Shown here: piece by piece, positions 28,001 to 38,058 of the stretch
How positions within the stretch are numbered: the stretch's first letter is position 1
Layout: each line of letters opens with the position of its first letter
Origin: Pseudomonadota bacterium
Lineage (GTDB): Bacteria; Desulfobacterota; Binatia; Binatales; Binataceae
Direction of reading: 5' to 3'
DNA: 64,000 nt
Assembly (NCBI GenBank): GCA_021323945.1
Contig: JAJPKA010000005.1
Coordinates: forward strand, 31,029 to 95,028
The notes under the pieces: generated by a model
The model's input: only the letters and a program-made list of their open reading frames with translations
Told to the model about the DNA's origin: nothing
Databases searched by the model: none
Position numbers and translations under genes: made by a program

Positions 28001-28600
28001 CTACTGCGACCGAGGCGCGGAGGGCAACAGCGTTCGCATCAGAAACGATTCGCGTTTGAAGAAGCCCGTCGTGTGATATGAGTCATCGAGCCCCAGCAGC
28101 ACGTAATCGAGGTAATGACCCAACTCGTGCATCAAGGTTCGCACAAAGGTGCGCGGCTTGACCACGTCACGGCGCTGCGCCGTTCGCATCCAGAGGACAA
28201 TCAACGGCAGTCCCGGCTGCATCGCCGGCCCACGAGGGTAGAAGATGCCGTGTAACTCACCGCGCGCGTTGTGAGGCCTCACTCCACGGACTTCAACTTT
28301 TACTGGCCTTACTCTCAGCGAGCGGCAGACCCGGTCCGTCAGTGCCTGAGCCGCTACCGCAATTCTTGCGGCCGAGCCGGATGACACCACTGTAACCAGA
28401 GCGGCGGCTAGCGACAACATTTCGGCATCTGGTTGCAGGTCCAGACGCTCGATTGCATCGCTTTTGAGCCACACACGCTGAGCGCGCGCGGATAGACGAT
28501 AGAAATAGGACGGCAGCGCTCCGCGTTTGACCTCGTCGGTCACTTTCTCCTCCACCGCCACAGCGACTATCATCCTGGAGCGAAAGCTTTGAAAGAGCAA
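28001..28600 (-). CDS. Putative zinc metallopeptidase-like protein (HExxH)
   Basis: RTFVRTLMHELGHYLDYVLLGLDDSYHTTGFFKRESFL; alternative start at 28573. Confidence 0.7.
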   Translation of the reverse strand: MLFQSFRSRMIVAVAVEEKVTDEVKRGALPSYFYRLSARAQRVWLKSDAIERLDLQPDAEMLSLAAALVTVVSSGSAARIAVAAQALTDRVCRSLRVRPVKVEVRGVRPHNARGELHGIFYPRGPAMQPGLPLIVLWMRTAQRRDVVKPRTFVRTLMHELGHYLDYVLLGLDDSYHTTGFFKRESFLMRTLLPSAPRSQ

Positions 28601-28605
28601 CCGAT

Positions 28606-29091
28606 ATGGAATTCAAGCTAGTCGAGATTGCGAAGCCAAATCAGGACTGGAACGTCATCATTGGGCAGGCCCATTTTATCAAGACCGTCGAAGACCTCTA
28701 CGAGGCATTGGTGCAGGCGGTTCCGGGCATCAAATTCGGCGTTGCATTTTGTGAAGCTTCCGGTCCGTGCCTAATCCGGCACACCGGTACCGACCGTGAA
28801 ATCGAAAGCGCTGCCATAGCCGCAGCCCAGGCTATCGGTGCCGGACACGTGTTCGTCGTGATGCTCGCCAACGCCTTTCCCGTAAACGTGCTCAACCAGC
28901 TCAAGACCGTTAGCGAGGTGTGTACGATATTTTGCGCGAGTGCGAATCCGTTGGCGGTTGTGGTTGCCGAACACAATGGCGCCCGCGGAGTCATGGGCGT
29001 GATTGATGGTAGCGGCCCGAAAGGCACTGAGGGAGAAGCGGAGCAGGCGGCGCGTCATTCGCTGCTGCGCCGGTTCGGTTACAAGCAGTAG
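28606..29091 (+). CDS. Adenosine-specific kinase (COG1839-like)
   Basis: MEFKLVEIAKPNQDWNVIIGQAHFIKTVEDLYEALVQAVPGIKFGVAFCEASGPCLIRHTGTD; NPLAVVVAEHNGARGVMGVIDG. Confidence 0.9.
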   Translation: MEFKLVEIAKPNQDWNVIIGQAHFIKTVEDLYEALVQAVPGIKFGVAFCEASGPCLIRHTGTDREIESAAIAAAQAIGAGHVFVVMLANAFPVNVLNQLKTVSEVCTIFCASANPLAVVVAEHNGARGVMGVIDGSGPKGTEGEAEQAARHSLLRRFGYKQ

Positions 29092-29705
29092 GGGAGGGGG
29101 ATCATGAAATACCAATCATCCATCAGGAAGACCGAGCTGCTCGCCGACCACGAAGGATTGCTGCAGGTCTACTGTTCGAACTGCGCTCAATCACTGTCAC
29201 TGCAACGCTGCGCAAAACTTGCAGCATTGCGGCTGGCTGGTCGCAAATTTGATCGCGTGCAGCCGTGAAACGCCGCGCATAGTCTATCCCGAGATGTTCG
29301 CGCGAGTCTTCGATCTACAGGAATGTGCGATCGAAAAGGTTCTCGAGTTTTCGCGGCAACAAAGCGCCTTGAAAGCGGCGCGTGCGCAGTGGCGGCGCTT
29401 CAACAGACTGTCGCAGCGCCCCCTTCAGGGCTTCTTGGGCAACTGGTCTGCGGCCAAATCCATGAGCGCTCCATCTCTGCGCAGAACCAGATGCAGGTGA
29501 AAGAGCGGAGATGCGATGGAACTAAATCGCATCATCACCGACCGGGTTAACGAAAAGCTGGAAGCGGTCACGTCCGCTGTTGCAAACCTTGCGCAAAAAC
29601 AAGCACCGGGACAATCCCAGGCGCAGAAAGCAGATCAAAGCTTCTGAACATCGCCATTCGAACATAGGCTATAATGTGTAAACCCGCCGCTGATAAGCTC
29701 GGCCA

Positions 29706-32309
29706 GTGGCACGGCCGTCCGGTCAGCAGACGGAGTGGGTTGGGGAGCGAGGTCTTAGCCAGGGTAGAGGCGGATTCAAGCCTATGGCAAATGGAGCAGG
29801 CGGGGGCAGGAATGATAGACCGAGGAACCGAGCTTCGGGAACGTCAATCAACCGCTCAGCTGCGCGGAGGGAGTTCCGGTTCCAGCGGGCAATGCACTCG
29901 GCGGCGACTTTGATTCGTCGGCTGGGCTGGCGTCGCATTTTGCTCGGGAGCTTGCTCTTCACCGCGTTTTCATGCGGTTTCTATCTGGCCAATCTTTACA
30001 ACGAGATTTCCCAACTAATCGCGCAGCGGCGGGCGGCGCTGACTTCCGCAATCTATTCGGCGCCACTGGTGATTAGCGTTGGCGATGACATAGCAGCGCT
30101 TCACTTGACTGATCGGCTCGAACGGCTGAGCTATGCGCGAGTTCCACAGCCCGAGCACCCCGGGGAATATTCGCTCGGACCGGATGGTCTGACAATTTAC
30201 GTGCGGGAGTTTAGAGTTGGCGATCGCGGCTACCCAGCGACGCTCGTTCACCTTACCTGCAACCACGGCCAGATCACGGAAATCACCGATTCCAGCGGCG
30301 CCGTGCAACCCGACGCGATAGTTGAACCCGAAATAATTGGTCGTCTGTTGCCGGATGCGCCGGCAGAACGGGTGGAAGTGTCGTTAAGTGAAGTGCCGCC
30401 CTTTCTGATCAAGGGGCTGCTGGCCACCGAGGACCGCTTTTTCTATTACCATTTCGGTTTTGATCCAATCCGGATGATCGAAGCGGCGGTCGTCGACCTG
30501 CGGTCACATCGACTGAGTCAGGGAGCCAGCACCCTCACCCAGCAACTCGCCCGCACCTTCATCGAGCAGCACACTCGCACCTTCCGACGCAAGCTGCGCG
30601 AACTCGCAATCGCGCTCGTGCTCGAAATGCGACTGTCGAAAAACGAGATTCTGGAGCGCTATATCAACGACGTTTGGATGGGTGAGTACCAGGGCACGCC
30701 GATTTACGGCATGCCGCTGGCCGCCCGTTATTTCTTCAACCGAGACTTACGCCAGCTGACCCCTGCCCAGGCCGCCACCTTAATCGGCATGATCCAGGCG
30801 CCCAGCAGCGATGACCCTCGGCGGCATCCGGAGACTGCTCGACAGCGTCGCAACATCGTGCTGGCCCTGATGCGGCGCACCGGTGCTCTCAATCAAGCCC
30901 TCTACCAGGCAGCACTGGCAGAGCCGGTCGTCACCGTTCCAGTGGCTGGCCTGCGGCGGGCACCCTACTTTACAGATTATGTGACTGCGCAGGTAGCGAA
31001 GCTGCCTGCCGTAAGCGGGATGCTTGCGGGCTTGCGCGTTTACACCACCTTAGACCCGGAACTCGAGGCCGTCGGACGGCAGGCCATAGTGGAAAACCTC
31101 AAGCAGCTCGAAATGAAGCATCCACGGCTGCGACGTCGGACACCCGCGCAGCAGCTCCAAAGCGCCTTAGTCGCCATCGAGCCACGCTCCGGCGCTATTC
31201 TGGCGATGGTCGGAGGGCGCGACTATGAAACGAGCCAATTCAACCGGGTCACCAGCGCTGAGCGCCAGCCGGGGTCAGCCTTCAAGCCGATTGTTTACCT
31301 AACCGCGCTCGATCCGCTGCTTTCGCCCCTGAATCGGCCGGTGACGCTCGCATCAATTTTGCCCGACCGACCAATGTCCTTTGGCGGGTGGCGACCGGTG
31401 GATTACGAGGGAACTTATGCCGGTGATGTAACGGTCGCGGAAGCACTGGCTGATTCGTTGAATGTCCCGACCGCCTACCTGGGCAGCTTGTTGGGCCCCA
31501 GAGCGATGATTCATACTGCGCATTTAATGGGAATCCATGAAGATTTACCCAATTACCTGCCAATTTCTATCGGAGCCGGCGAGGTAACTCTGCTCGAACT
31601 AACCTCCGTCTATGGCACCTTCGCCAATGGGGGTGTAGTTCGCACCCCGTATGCGATCGAATCGGTCGTGAATAGTCGAGGCGAGGTCATCTATCGGCAC
31701 GAAGCCCAGCCAAGGCGTTTAATGAGTCGTGCTGTCGCCTATGTAATGACCGCCGCGCTGCGCGGTGTCCTGCAGTACGGAACGGCCAGGAATGCGGCGC
31801 GAATGGGACTGAATTTTCCCGCGGCGGGTAAGACCGGAACGACCGAGGACTATCGTGACGCCTACTTCATTGGCTATACGCCGCAACTGGTGTGCGGAGT
31901 CTGGGTTGGCTTCGACCAGCCTCAGGACATTGGTCTACCAGGCGCAGACGCTGCGCTGCCCGCGTGGGTCAGATTCATGCGCGAGTCAGTGCGACAGCCA
32001 CAACTCGGCTTCGGTCCCCCGCCCCCGGGCATCACAATGGCAACGATTGATCCGGTCAGCGGAGGTTTGGCGACTCCGGCATGTCCGCGGGTCCTCACGT
32101 TGCCGTTCCTCTCGGGCACTGAACCAACGCAAACTTGTCGTCTGCATAGCCAGCTCTTTGCGGCTAGTGCTCGCCCTTCGAGCAATCCGCCGCTTCAGCC
32201 GCCGCCGGCCTTGGATACGCAACCCCCGCCAGCGGTTGCGCCAGCTGCGAATAACGTGCTCGGCGCCCTCGGAAATTTCTTCGGCGACTTGTTCGGACAC
32301 CATCATTAA
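29706..32309 (+). CDS. Class A penicillin-binding protein (bifunctional transglycosylase/transpeptidase, PBP1b-like); start uncertain (29706, 29784 or 29892)
   Basis: GT51: LLATEDRFFYYHFGFDPIRMIEAA, RLSQGASTLTQQLARTF; transpeptidase: RQPGSAFKPIVYLTA, SLNVPTAYLG, AAGKTGTTEDYRDAYFIGYTPQLVCGVWVG. Confidence 0.95.
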   Translation: MARPSGQQTEWVGERGLSQGRGGFKPMANGAGGGRNDRPRNRASGTSINRSAARREFRFQRAMHSAATLIRRLGWRRILLGSLLFTAFSCGFYLANLYNEISQLIAQRRAALTSAIYSAPLVISVGDDIAALHLTDRLERLSYARVPQPEHPGEYSLGPDGLTIYVREFRVGDRGYPATLVHLTCNHGQITEITDSSGAVQPDAIVEPEIIGRLLPDAPAERVEVSLSEVPPFLIKGLLATEDRFFYYHFGFDPIRMIEAAVVDLRSHRLSQGASTLTQQLARTFIEQHTRTFRRKLRELAIALVLEMRLSKNEILERYINDVWMGEYQGTPIYGMPLAARYFFNRDLRQLTPAQAATLIGMIQAPSSDDPRRHPETARQRRNIVLALMRRTGALNQALYQAALAEPVVTVPVAGLRRAPYFTDYVTAQVAKLPAVSGMLAGLRVYTTLDPELEAVGRQAIVENLKQLEMKHPRLRRRTPAQQLQSALVAIEPRSGAILAMVGGRDYETSQFNRVTSAERQPGSAFKPIVYLTALDPLLSPLNRPVTLASILPDRPMSFGGWRPVDYEGTYAGDVTVAEALADSLNVPTAYLGSLLGPRAMIHTAHLMGIHEDLPNYLPISIGAGEVTLLELTSVYGTFANGGVVRTPYAIESVVNSRGEVIYRHEAQPRRLMSRAVAYVMTAALRGVLQYGTARNAARMGLNFPAAGKTGTTEDYRDAYFIGYTPQLVCGVWVGFDQPQDIGLPGADAALPAWVRFMRESVRQPQLGFGPPPPGITMATIDPVSGGLATPACPRVLTLPFLSGTEPTQTCRLHSQLFAASARPSSNPPLQPPPALDTQPPPAVAPAANNVLGALGNFFGDLFGHHH

Positions 32310-32365
32310 AGTCTAGCCGACGCCCAACTGTAGGCGACCCTTGCCCGCCAACGCTTTAGAGTCAA

Positions 32366-33040
32366 TTGAGGCGGGAAGCAATTCAGGCGGTCCCACGTCG
32401 CACGCTTCTATTTTCTCCGACAGGTGGCTCCGTTATCATCCTGGCATCCCCGCCGCGAGTAAGAGACTTGGCTTGGCAATCCTTCGGATGGGAAAAATCG
32501 GCGGTGCGTCAATGCCGGCACGCGCGTAACAGCTTCGTCCTGAAGTTCACCGTCCTCCTGTCAACAATATCGTTTATGATTGCCGCGACAGCGCGAGCGG
32601 CGAATGTGGAGGTGGGCAAAGGCCCTTTCTTTCTGCCGTCCGGACCGGCCACGAAAATTGTCACGGTGAGCAGAACCGGTGAAGCCCAGGCATCAATCAC
32701 AGTCTTAACCGAGGCTGTCGCAGTTAAGGAAACCGGCCCAAGAGCGACCATAAAGAAATTCGGTGAAGTCTATGCCTTCAGCCCGGCTTTTTTCACTGTC
32801 CATCGCGAGCAGCCGACTCAAATCGAATTCTGGAATCTGCAGCCGGACGACGAACACGATTTTGCACTGGTGGCCCCGGATCTAACTGTGCTCATGTATG
32901 TCAAATTGCCACCCTTGAGCAAAACTTCGTACATATTCACCTTCCATCGGGAAGGCGAGATTGATTTCAAGTGCTTGCGGCATCAGCCGGAGATGAGCGG
33001 TCAAATTCTCGTCCTGCCGCCAGTCAAACAAGGTGCGTGA
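32366..33040 (+). CDS. Exported cupredoxin-like protein (start uncertain)
   Basis: Signal-like FTVLLSTISFMIAATARAA; type-1 Cu ligand pattern DDEHDFALV ... FKCLRHQPEMSGQI (C-x2-H-x3-M). Confidence 0.75.
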   Translation: MRREAIQAVPRRTLLFSPTGGSVIILASPPRVRDLAWQSFGWEKSAVRQCRHARNSFVLKFTVLLSTISFMIAATARAANVEVGKGPFFLPSGPATKIVTVSRTGEAQASITVLTEAVAVKETGPRATIKKFGEVYAFSPAFFTVHREQPTQIEFWNLQPDDEHDFALVAPDLTVLMYVKLPPLSKTSYIFTFHREGEIDFKCLRHQPEMSGQILVLPPVKQGA

Positions 33041-33182
33041 CAACTTCTCGACGATTCGCGTTGGTCACGCTTGTTGCAGGGCGCGACAGTACTGGGACGG
33101 CTTTGGACCCACCTTGTGGCAAAGGTTACAATCGGGCGGTCAGCCAAGCCCAAGGGATTTCGCTTAACAAGGGTGTCGCGCG

Positions 33183-33941
33183 ATGAAAGTTATTTTCGAA
33201 AAAAAAGGCCCTATCGCGTACGTTACGATTAATCGCCCGGAACGGCTCAATGCCTGCGACTTTGAGACCTACGGACTACTTGCGGATTATTGGCGCGAGT
33301 TTCGCGATGATCCTGAGCTACGTGTCGCAATTCTGACCGGAGCGGGAGAGAGAGCCTTCTGTGCAGGTAGCGACGTCAAGAGCAATTATGTCGAGCGTCC
33401 CGGAATCGAACCCCACAATGCACCTTTCGCCGTAATGTTCGATTTGTACAAGCCGATCATCGCCGCCATTAACGGTCACGCGAACGGGGGCGGACTCGAG
33501 CAGGCTCTGGCCTGCGACATTCGGGTCGCCGCAGAACATGCGCAATTCGGCTTGGGTGAAGTGCGGCTGGGATGGTTGCCGGGCGGCGGTGGCACTCAGC
33601 GACTGCCGCGGCTGATTCCGCTGGGACGCGCGCTCGAATTGTTGTATACGGGCAATCGCATCGGCGCCGCCGAGGCTCTACGTCTGGGACTGGTCGACCA
33701 TGTGGTGCCGCTGAGTCAACTAATCAGCAAATGTGAAGAGATCGCCGCGGAAATTTGTAAGTCTGCGCCACTCGCAGTCCAAAGAATCAAACAGGCAGCG
33801 TTACGTGGGCTCGACATGCCGTTGGCTGACGGACTGAAACTCGAGCGCGAATTATATGAATGGCTGCAGAAGACCGAAGATGCTCGCGAAGGTGCGCTCG
33901 CCTTCACCGAAAAGCGCCCTCCGCGTTGGAAAGGCCGATAG
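33183..33941 (+). CDS. Enoyl-CoA hydratase/isomerase (crotonase) family protein
   Basis: GPIAYVTINRPERLNACDFETY; AFCAGSDVK; INGHANGGGLEQALACDIRVAAEHAQFGLGEVRLGWLPGGGGTQRLPRLI. Confidence 0.95.
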   Translation: MKVIFEKKGPIAYVTINRPERLNACDFETYGLLADYWREFRDDPELRVAILTGAGERAFCAGSDVKSNYVERPGIEPHNAPFAVMFDLYKPIIAAINGHANGGGLEQALACDIRVAAEHAQFGLGEVRLGWLPGGGGTQRLPRLIPLGRALELLYTGNRIGAAEALRLGLVDHVVPLSQLISKCEEIAAEICKSAPLAVQRIKQAALRGLDMPLADGLKLERELYEWLQKTEDAREGALAFTEKRPPRWKGR

Positions 33942-34037
33942 CACTATCTGCTGAGACAATGCTCGTCGAGGGCTCCAATCGACTAAAAATTCAGTCAAAT
34001 TGAGTCAGGGGGTCTGCCGCTGCTCAGCATAAATCAG

Positions 34038-35006
34038 ATGAAATTTGGAATCCTGCAATTCTTCAGTTGGCCCGAGCGACGAATTCCATTGCCCACGGTT
34101 TACCAACGCGCCTTACAGCGGATCGAGATCATGGACCAAAGCGGCTACGACGCAGTATGGCTCACCGAACATCATTTCAGCGACTACAGTGTCTGCCCGT
34201 CAATCCCGGTAATGGGAGCGCACGTTGCCGCCCGCACTCGCCGGCTAAGAATCGGAGCTGGGGTGACGCTGGCCGCATTTTATCATCCGCTGCGGCTCGC
34301 CGAGGAGATCGCACTTCTCGACATTCTCTCTGCAGGCCGAGTAAATTGGGGTGCCGGTCGCGGCTTCGACGAGCGCGAATTTCGGACCTTCAAGGTTCCG
34401 ATCGAAGAGAGTCAAGCTCGTTTTCGCGAGGCGGTCGATGTAGTAATCCAGGCCTGGACCAGCTCGCGGCTCACCTACCGCGGCCAATTTTTTTCCTTCG
34501 ACGATGTCGAGGTTTTGCCCAAACCCTTGCAGCAGCCGCATCCGCCTATGTGGGTGGCTGCAGGCTCACCTGAGGCTACTCGGTGGGCGGCCGCGGCGGG
34601 GTACTCGATTTTGATCGGACCTCATGGGACAGACGTTGAGATCGCACAGCAATGGCAGCATTACAACGAATGCCTGAACGAGAACGGATATTCGATAGCG
34701 GGCCGCGAAATTCCGATGGCCCGCTTAATCGCAATCGCACCGACTGACAGCGGTGCCGCCGACGTCGCGCGTGAAGGCGCCAAATGGCTGTTGAAGACTT
34801 ATGTCGATCCAAGACAAATGGGATGGAGCAATGATCCGCTCGAGCGCTATCTTAACTCGGTAGTGATTCACGGCAGCCCTGAGCGAGTGGCCGATCGAAT
34901 TATGCAGCTCCACGAAGAAGCTCATTTGGACTATTTGATAGGAGCCCCGCTCAGTCACCACACTTTTCTTTCCTTCACCGACAACGTGCTACCGCGTCTG
35001 GTCTGA
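34038..35006 (+). CDS. LLM class flavin-dependent oxidoreductase
   Basis: IEIMDQSGYDAVWLTEHHFSDYSVCPSIPVMGAHVAARTRRLRIGAGVTLAAFYHPLRLAEEIALLDILSAGRVNWGAGRGF. Confidence 0.93.
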   Translation: MKFGILQFFSWPERRIPLPTVYQRALQRIEIMDQSGYDAVWLTEHHFSDYSVCPSIPVMGAHVAARTRRLRIGAGVTLAAFYHPLRLAEEIALLDILSAGRVNWGAGRGFDEREFRTFKVPIEESQARFREAVDVVIQAWTSSRLTYRGQFFSFDDVEVLPKPLQQPHPPMWVAAGSPEATRWAAAAGYSILIGPHGTDVEIAQQWQHYNECLNENGYSIAGREIPMARLIAIAPTDSGAADVAREGAKWLLKTYVDPRQMGWSNDPLERYLNSVVIHGSPERVADRIMQLHEEAHLDYLIGAPLSHHTFLSFTDNVLPRLV

Positions 35007-35165
35007 GCCTTAAGATCGATCAAGTCCGCATCGCAAGCCTATCGACGTTATTGCTCGTCACTTCGGCAACGGCACGAAAGCTGCTCAATAAGATTGAAGC
35101 GGGAAACCAGCGCCCTGCGCTGGGCACCACTTGCCATCAAAAAACTTTCAAGGAGCAGCTTGAAT

Positions 35166-35366
35166 ATGAAATTGATTTGCCGCGCCTGGCACGCACTCAG
35201 CATGGTGGTTGCGACCGCGTTGTTAGCGGGCTGCTTTTCGTACCATCGAGAAGTTGAACGCACAACCGCTCAGAATCCTCCGCCCAGTTCCACCACGACT
35301 ACAACCACGACCAATGACAATGGTACGGTCCAACGCCAATCGACCACAACTTACAGCAACCCTTAA
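35166..35366 (+). CDS. Small lipoprotein with Thr-rich low-complexity tail
   Basis: MKLICRAWHALSMVVATALLAGCFSYHREVERTTAQNPPPSSTTTTTTTND; lipobox LLAGC. Confidence 0.65.
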   Translation: MKLICRAWHALSMVVATALLAGCFSYHREVERTTAQNPPPSSTTTTTTTNDNGTVQRQSTTTYSNP

Positions 35367-35521
35367 GGCGATAAGCAGAGCTGGTACGCAAGTGCCTGCT
35401 AAGAAGGGGGACTGTTTCCCACCGTGTGCAGGACAAAATGGATTCCGCAGTCAGCTCGGCCGTGCACGACGTTTCGGTTTTGCCAGATTGCGCTATGGTG
35501 TAATAGGCTACAGTTGCTGCT

Positions 35522-36703
35522 ATGGACTTCAACTATACGGCTGAAGATGAGGCGTTCAGGGCTGAATTCCGCGCATGGCTGCATAAGAATCTGCAATATG
35601 CGACGCCGATCCGCGAGCCGTTGGCCGATGAGGAGGCGGGCGATTGGGAGGCCCGCATTCGTTGGCATCGCAAGCTCAACGAAGGCGGATGGGTAGCGAT
35701 CAATTGGCCCAAGGAATATGGAGGGCGGGGAGCCAGCATCCTCCAGAACATTATTTATCACGAGGAGCTTGAGCGAGCCGGTACCGAACTGCCATTCACC
35801 GGCTTCGGCATCCCGCTGCTTGGACCGACCTTGATTCATTGGGGAACCCCCGAACAAAAGCGGCGCTTTCTGCCCAAGATTCTGACGGCTGAAGAGATTT
35901 GGTGTCAGGGATACTCGGAACCTAACGCCGGCTCTGATCTTGCGGCTTTACAGACACGTGCCGTTGAGGATGGCGACTATTTCATTGTAAACGGCTCCAA
36001 GATCTGGACCTCCGCCGCGCATCATGCCGATTGGATCTTCCTGCTCGTGCGAACCGACCCTGAAGCTCCCAAGCACAAGGGCATCAGTTATCTCCTGGTC
36101 GACATGAAAACCCCGGGGATAACTGTGCGCCCGCTGGTCCAAATGACCGGGGCACACGGTTTCAACCAGGTTTTCTTTGAGGACGTCCGCGTGCCCAAGC
36201 AGAATCTGGTCGGGGCGAAGAACGAAGGCTGGCAGGTAGCATTAACCACGCTAATGTTCGAGCGTTCAACCGGCCATGACCGGGGTCTCGCCAAGCAGAT
36301 CGCGGAGTTGGTGCAACTGGCCCGGCGCGTCCGCTACGGCAGTACAACGGCTTGGGAATCTTCGGCCGTGCGCCAGCAGATTGCGCAATTCGTGCTTGAC
36401 GCTGAGGCACTCAAATATACGAGCTATCGACAGCTCACGCGCCAATTAAAAGGCTTGCCTCCAGGCCCTGAAGGCTCAATGCTGAAGCTCTGTTCTACTG
36501 AACTTGCCCTGCGGATTGCCGCCTTTGCGTTGGAACTGCTCGGCACCTACGGCCAACTAGCCCGGAATTCGCCCTTTGCGCTCGATGGTGGCAAGTGGTC
36601 ACAGCGGATGCTCGCCGCCCGAGGACCCACCATTTATGCGGGCACTAACCAGATCCAACACAACATCATTGGCGAGAGGGTACTTGGACTGCCGAAGGGC
36701 TGA
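35522..36703 (+). CDS. Acyl-CoA dehydrogenase family protein
   Basis: IWCQGYSEPNAGSDLAALQTRAVEDGDYFIVNGSKIWTS; C-terminal ARGPTIYAGTNQIQHNIIGERVLGLPKG. Confidence 0.95.
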   Translation: MDFNYTAEDEAFRAEFRAWLHKNLQYATPIREPLADEEAGDWEARIRWHRKLNEGGWVAINWPKEYGGRGASILQNIIYHEELERAGTELPFTGFGIPLLGPTLIHWGTPEQKRRFLPKILTAEEIWCQGYSEPNAGSDLAALQTRAVEDGDYFIVNGSKIWTSAAHHADWIFLLVRTDPEAPKHKGISYLLVDMKTPGITVRPLVQMTGAHGFNQVFFEDVRVPKQNLVGAKNEGWQVALTTLMFERSTGHDRGLAKQIAELVQLARRVRYGSTTAWESSAVRQQIAQFVLDAEALKYTSYRQLTRQLKGLPPGPEGSMLKLCSTELALRIAAFALELLGTYGQLARNSPFALDGGKWSQRMLAARGPTIYAGTNQIQHNIIGERVLGLPKG

Positions 36704-36864
36704 ATCCGAAAGGCGTGGAAGCATATTTTCCAGCGAACGGCGGGAGCTTTCTGAGTCTGCGTTTTTGCCGCAAACTCTGAATTCTCCCATTGTTTGTGCC
36801 GAGCGAAGCTTTACCTGACGTCGCTGCTTAGAGCGCGGGCGACGACTCTGGTAGGGAGAAGAGG

Positions 36865-38058
36865 ATGGAAGCCAAAGGCAATATCTCCCCAAATCTCACG
36901 GCAGGATCAGCCCGTCAATATCAGCCCTACCTCGAAGCTGAATGGGGGTTCAAGAACAGCTGGTACCCGGCACTCTTCAGCTCTGAGCTCGAGGAGAACC
37001 AGATTAAAGGCGTTACGATTCTCGGGCGCGAAATCGCTTTACGACGCGCACGCGGCCAGGTCTATGCGCTTGATGATCGATGTGCCCATCGCGGCGTTCG
37101 GATGTCGTTGCGTCCGACCTGTCTGACCGATGAGACGATTACCTGCTGGTATCATGGGTTCACCTATAATCTGCGCGATGGCATTCTCAGGACTATAGTC
37201 GCTTCTCCGGACGACCCGCTGATCGGCAAAATCAGACTCCGGACATATCCCGTCGCCGAACGGGCAGGCATAATCTTTGTTTTTGTGGGGGACGAGGAAT
37301 ATCAGCCTGCACCACCTCTTGAAGCTGATCTTCCTATCCGGATTAGCGACGATAAGAATGCCGTCGCCCACATTCTGGATGAGCAGGCTTACGTGCGGGG
37401 GATACATCGCCGGGGCAACTCCAACTGGCGCCTGGCAGTCGAAAACGGTTTCGACCCCGGGCATCTGCTGATTCATTGGGATAACCAGATCATCGCTGCC
37501 ACCGACCGCAACCTAGGGCTCGGCGCGCTTCCGGTCACCGAGGATGCAATCAAGATCATCGATGAGCCTGGCGGTCCCAAGGGCATGATGAATATGTATA
37601 ACACCCGCGCGTATAAGTTTTTCGGCGAGAATCGCGAAATCGGCCTCAAGGCGCGCGGGAAGAAGCCCTACTACGCGCGTACCTCGGTGTTCTTGCCAGG
37701 TTTGCTTCTGGTCGAGCACTGGCCCGCTCCCGGATGGGCGCAATACGAATGGTATGTTCCGATCGACAACAGGCACCATGAGTATTGGGAGGTGCTGGTC
37801 GGACGTTGCACCAGTCCGCAGGAGCGGCAGGAAGCCGAGTACCTTTACGAGCATTTTTTTGAACCCCTCGCGCTGAAGGATTTCAACGATAACGATCTGT
37901 TCGCGCGCGAAGCAATGCAGAGTTTTTATGAACAGGGCGGCTGGGAACGGGAAAATCTCTGCGCCTTCGACGACGCGACCATCGTTTGGCGCAAAATCGC
38001 GTCGCGGTTCAACCGGGGTATTCAGGAGTCACCCCATCGGCGAACCATTCACTCGTAA
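36865..38058 (+). CDS. Rieske aromatic ring-hydroxylating oxygenase, terminal oxygenase component, CarAa (carbazole dioxygenase)-like
   Basis: Rieske CAHRG...CWYHGFTY; SNWRLAVENGFDPGHLLIHWD (H-x4-H); FEWYVPID-like YEWYVPIDNRHHEYW; EPLALKDFNDNDLFAREAM...WRKIASRFNRGIQ. Confidence 0.9.
   Translation: MEAKGNISPNLTAGSARQYQPYLEAEWGFKNSWYPALFSSELEENQIKGVTILGREIALRRARGQVYALDDRCAHRGVRMSLRPTCLTDETITCWYHGFTYNLRDGILRTIVASPDDPLIGKIRLRTYPVAERAGIIFVFVGDEEYQPAPPLEADLPIRISDDKNAVAHILDEQAYVRGIHRRGNSNWRLAVENGFDPGHLLIHWDNQIIAATDRNLGLGALPVTEDAIKIIDEPGGPKGMMNMYNTRAYKFFGENREIGLKARGKKPYYARTSVFLPGLLLVEHWPAPGWAQYEWYVPIDNRHHEYWEVLVGRCTSPQERQEAEYLYEHFFEPLALKDFNDNDLFAREAMQSFYEQGGWERENLCAFDDATIVWRKIASRFNRGIQESPHRRTIHS

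Noticed and set aside
35250-35365. Thr-codon (ACN) low-complexity run
   Set aside because: Explained as the Thr-rich tail of a small lipoprotein; not a tandem DNA repeat of note.
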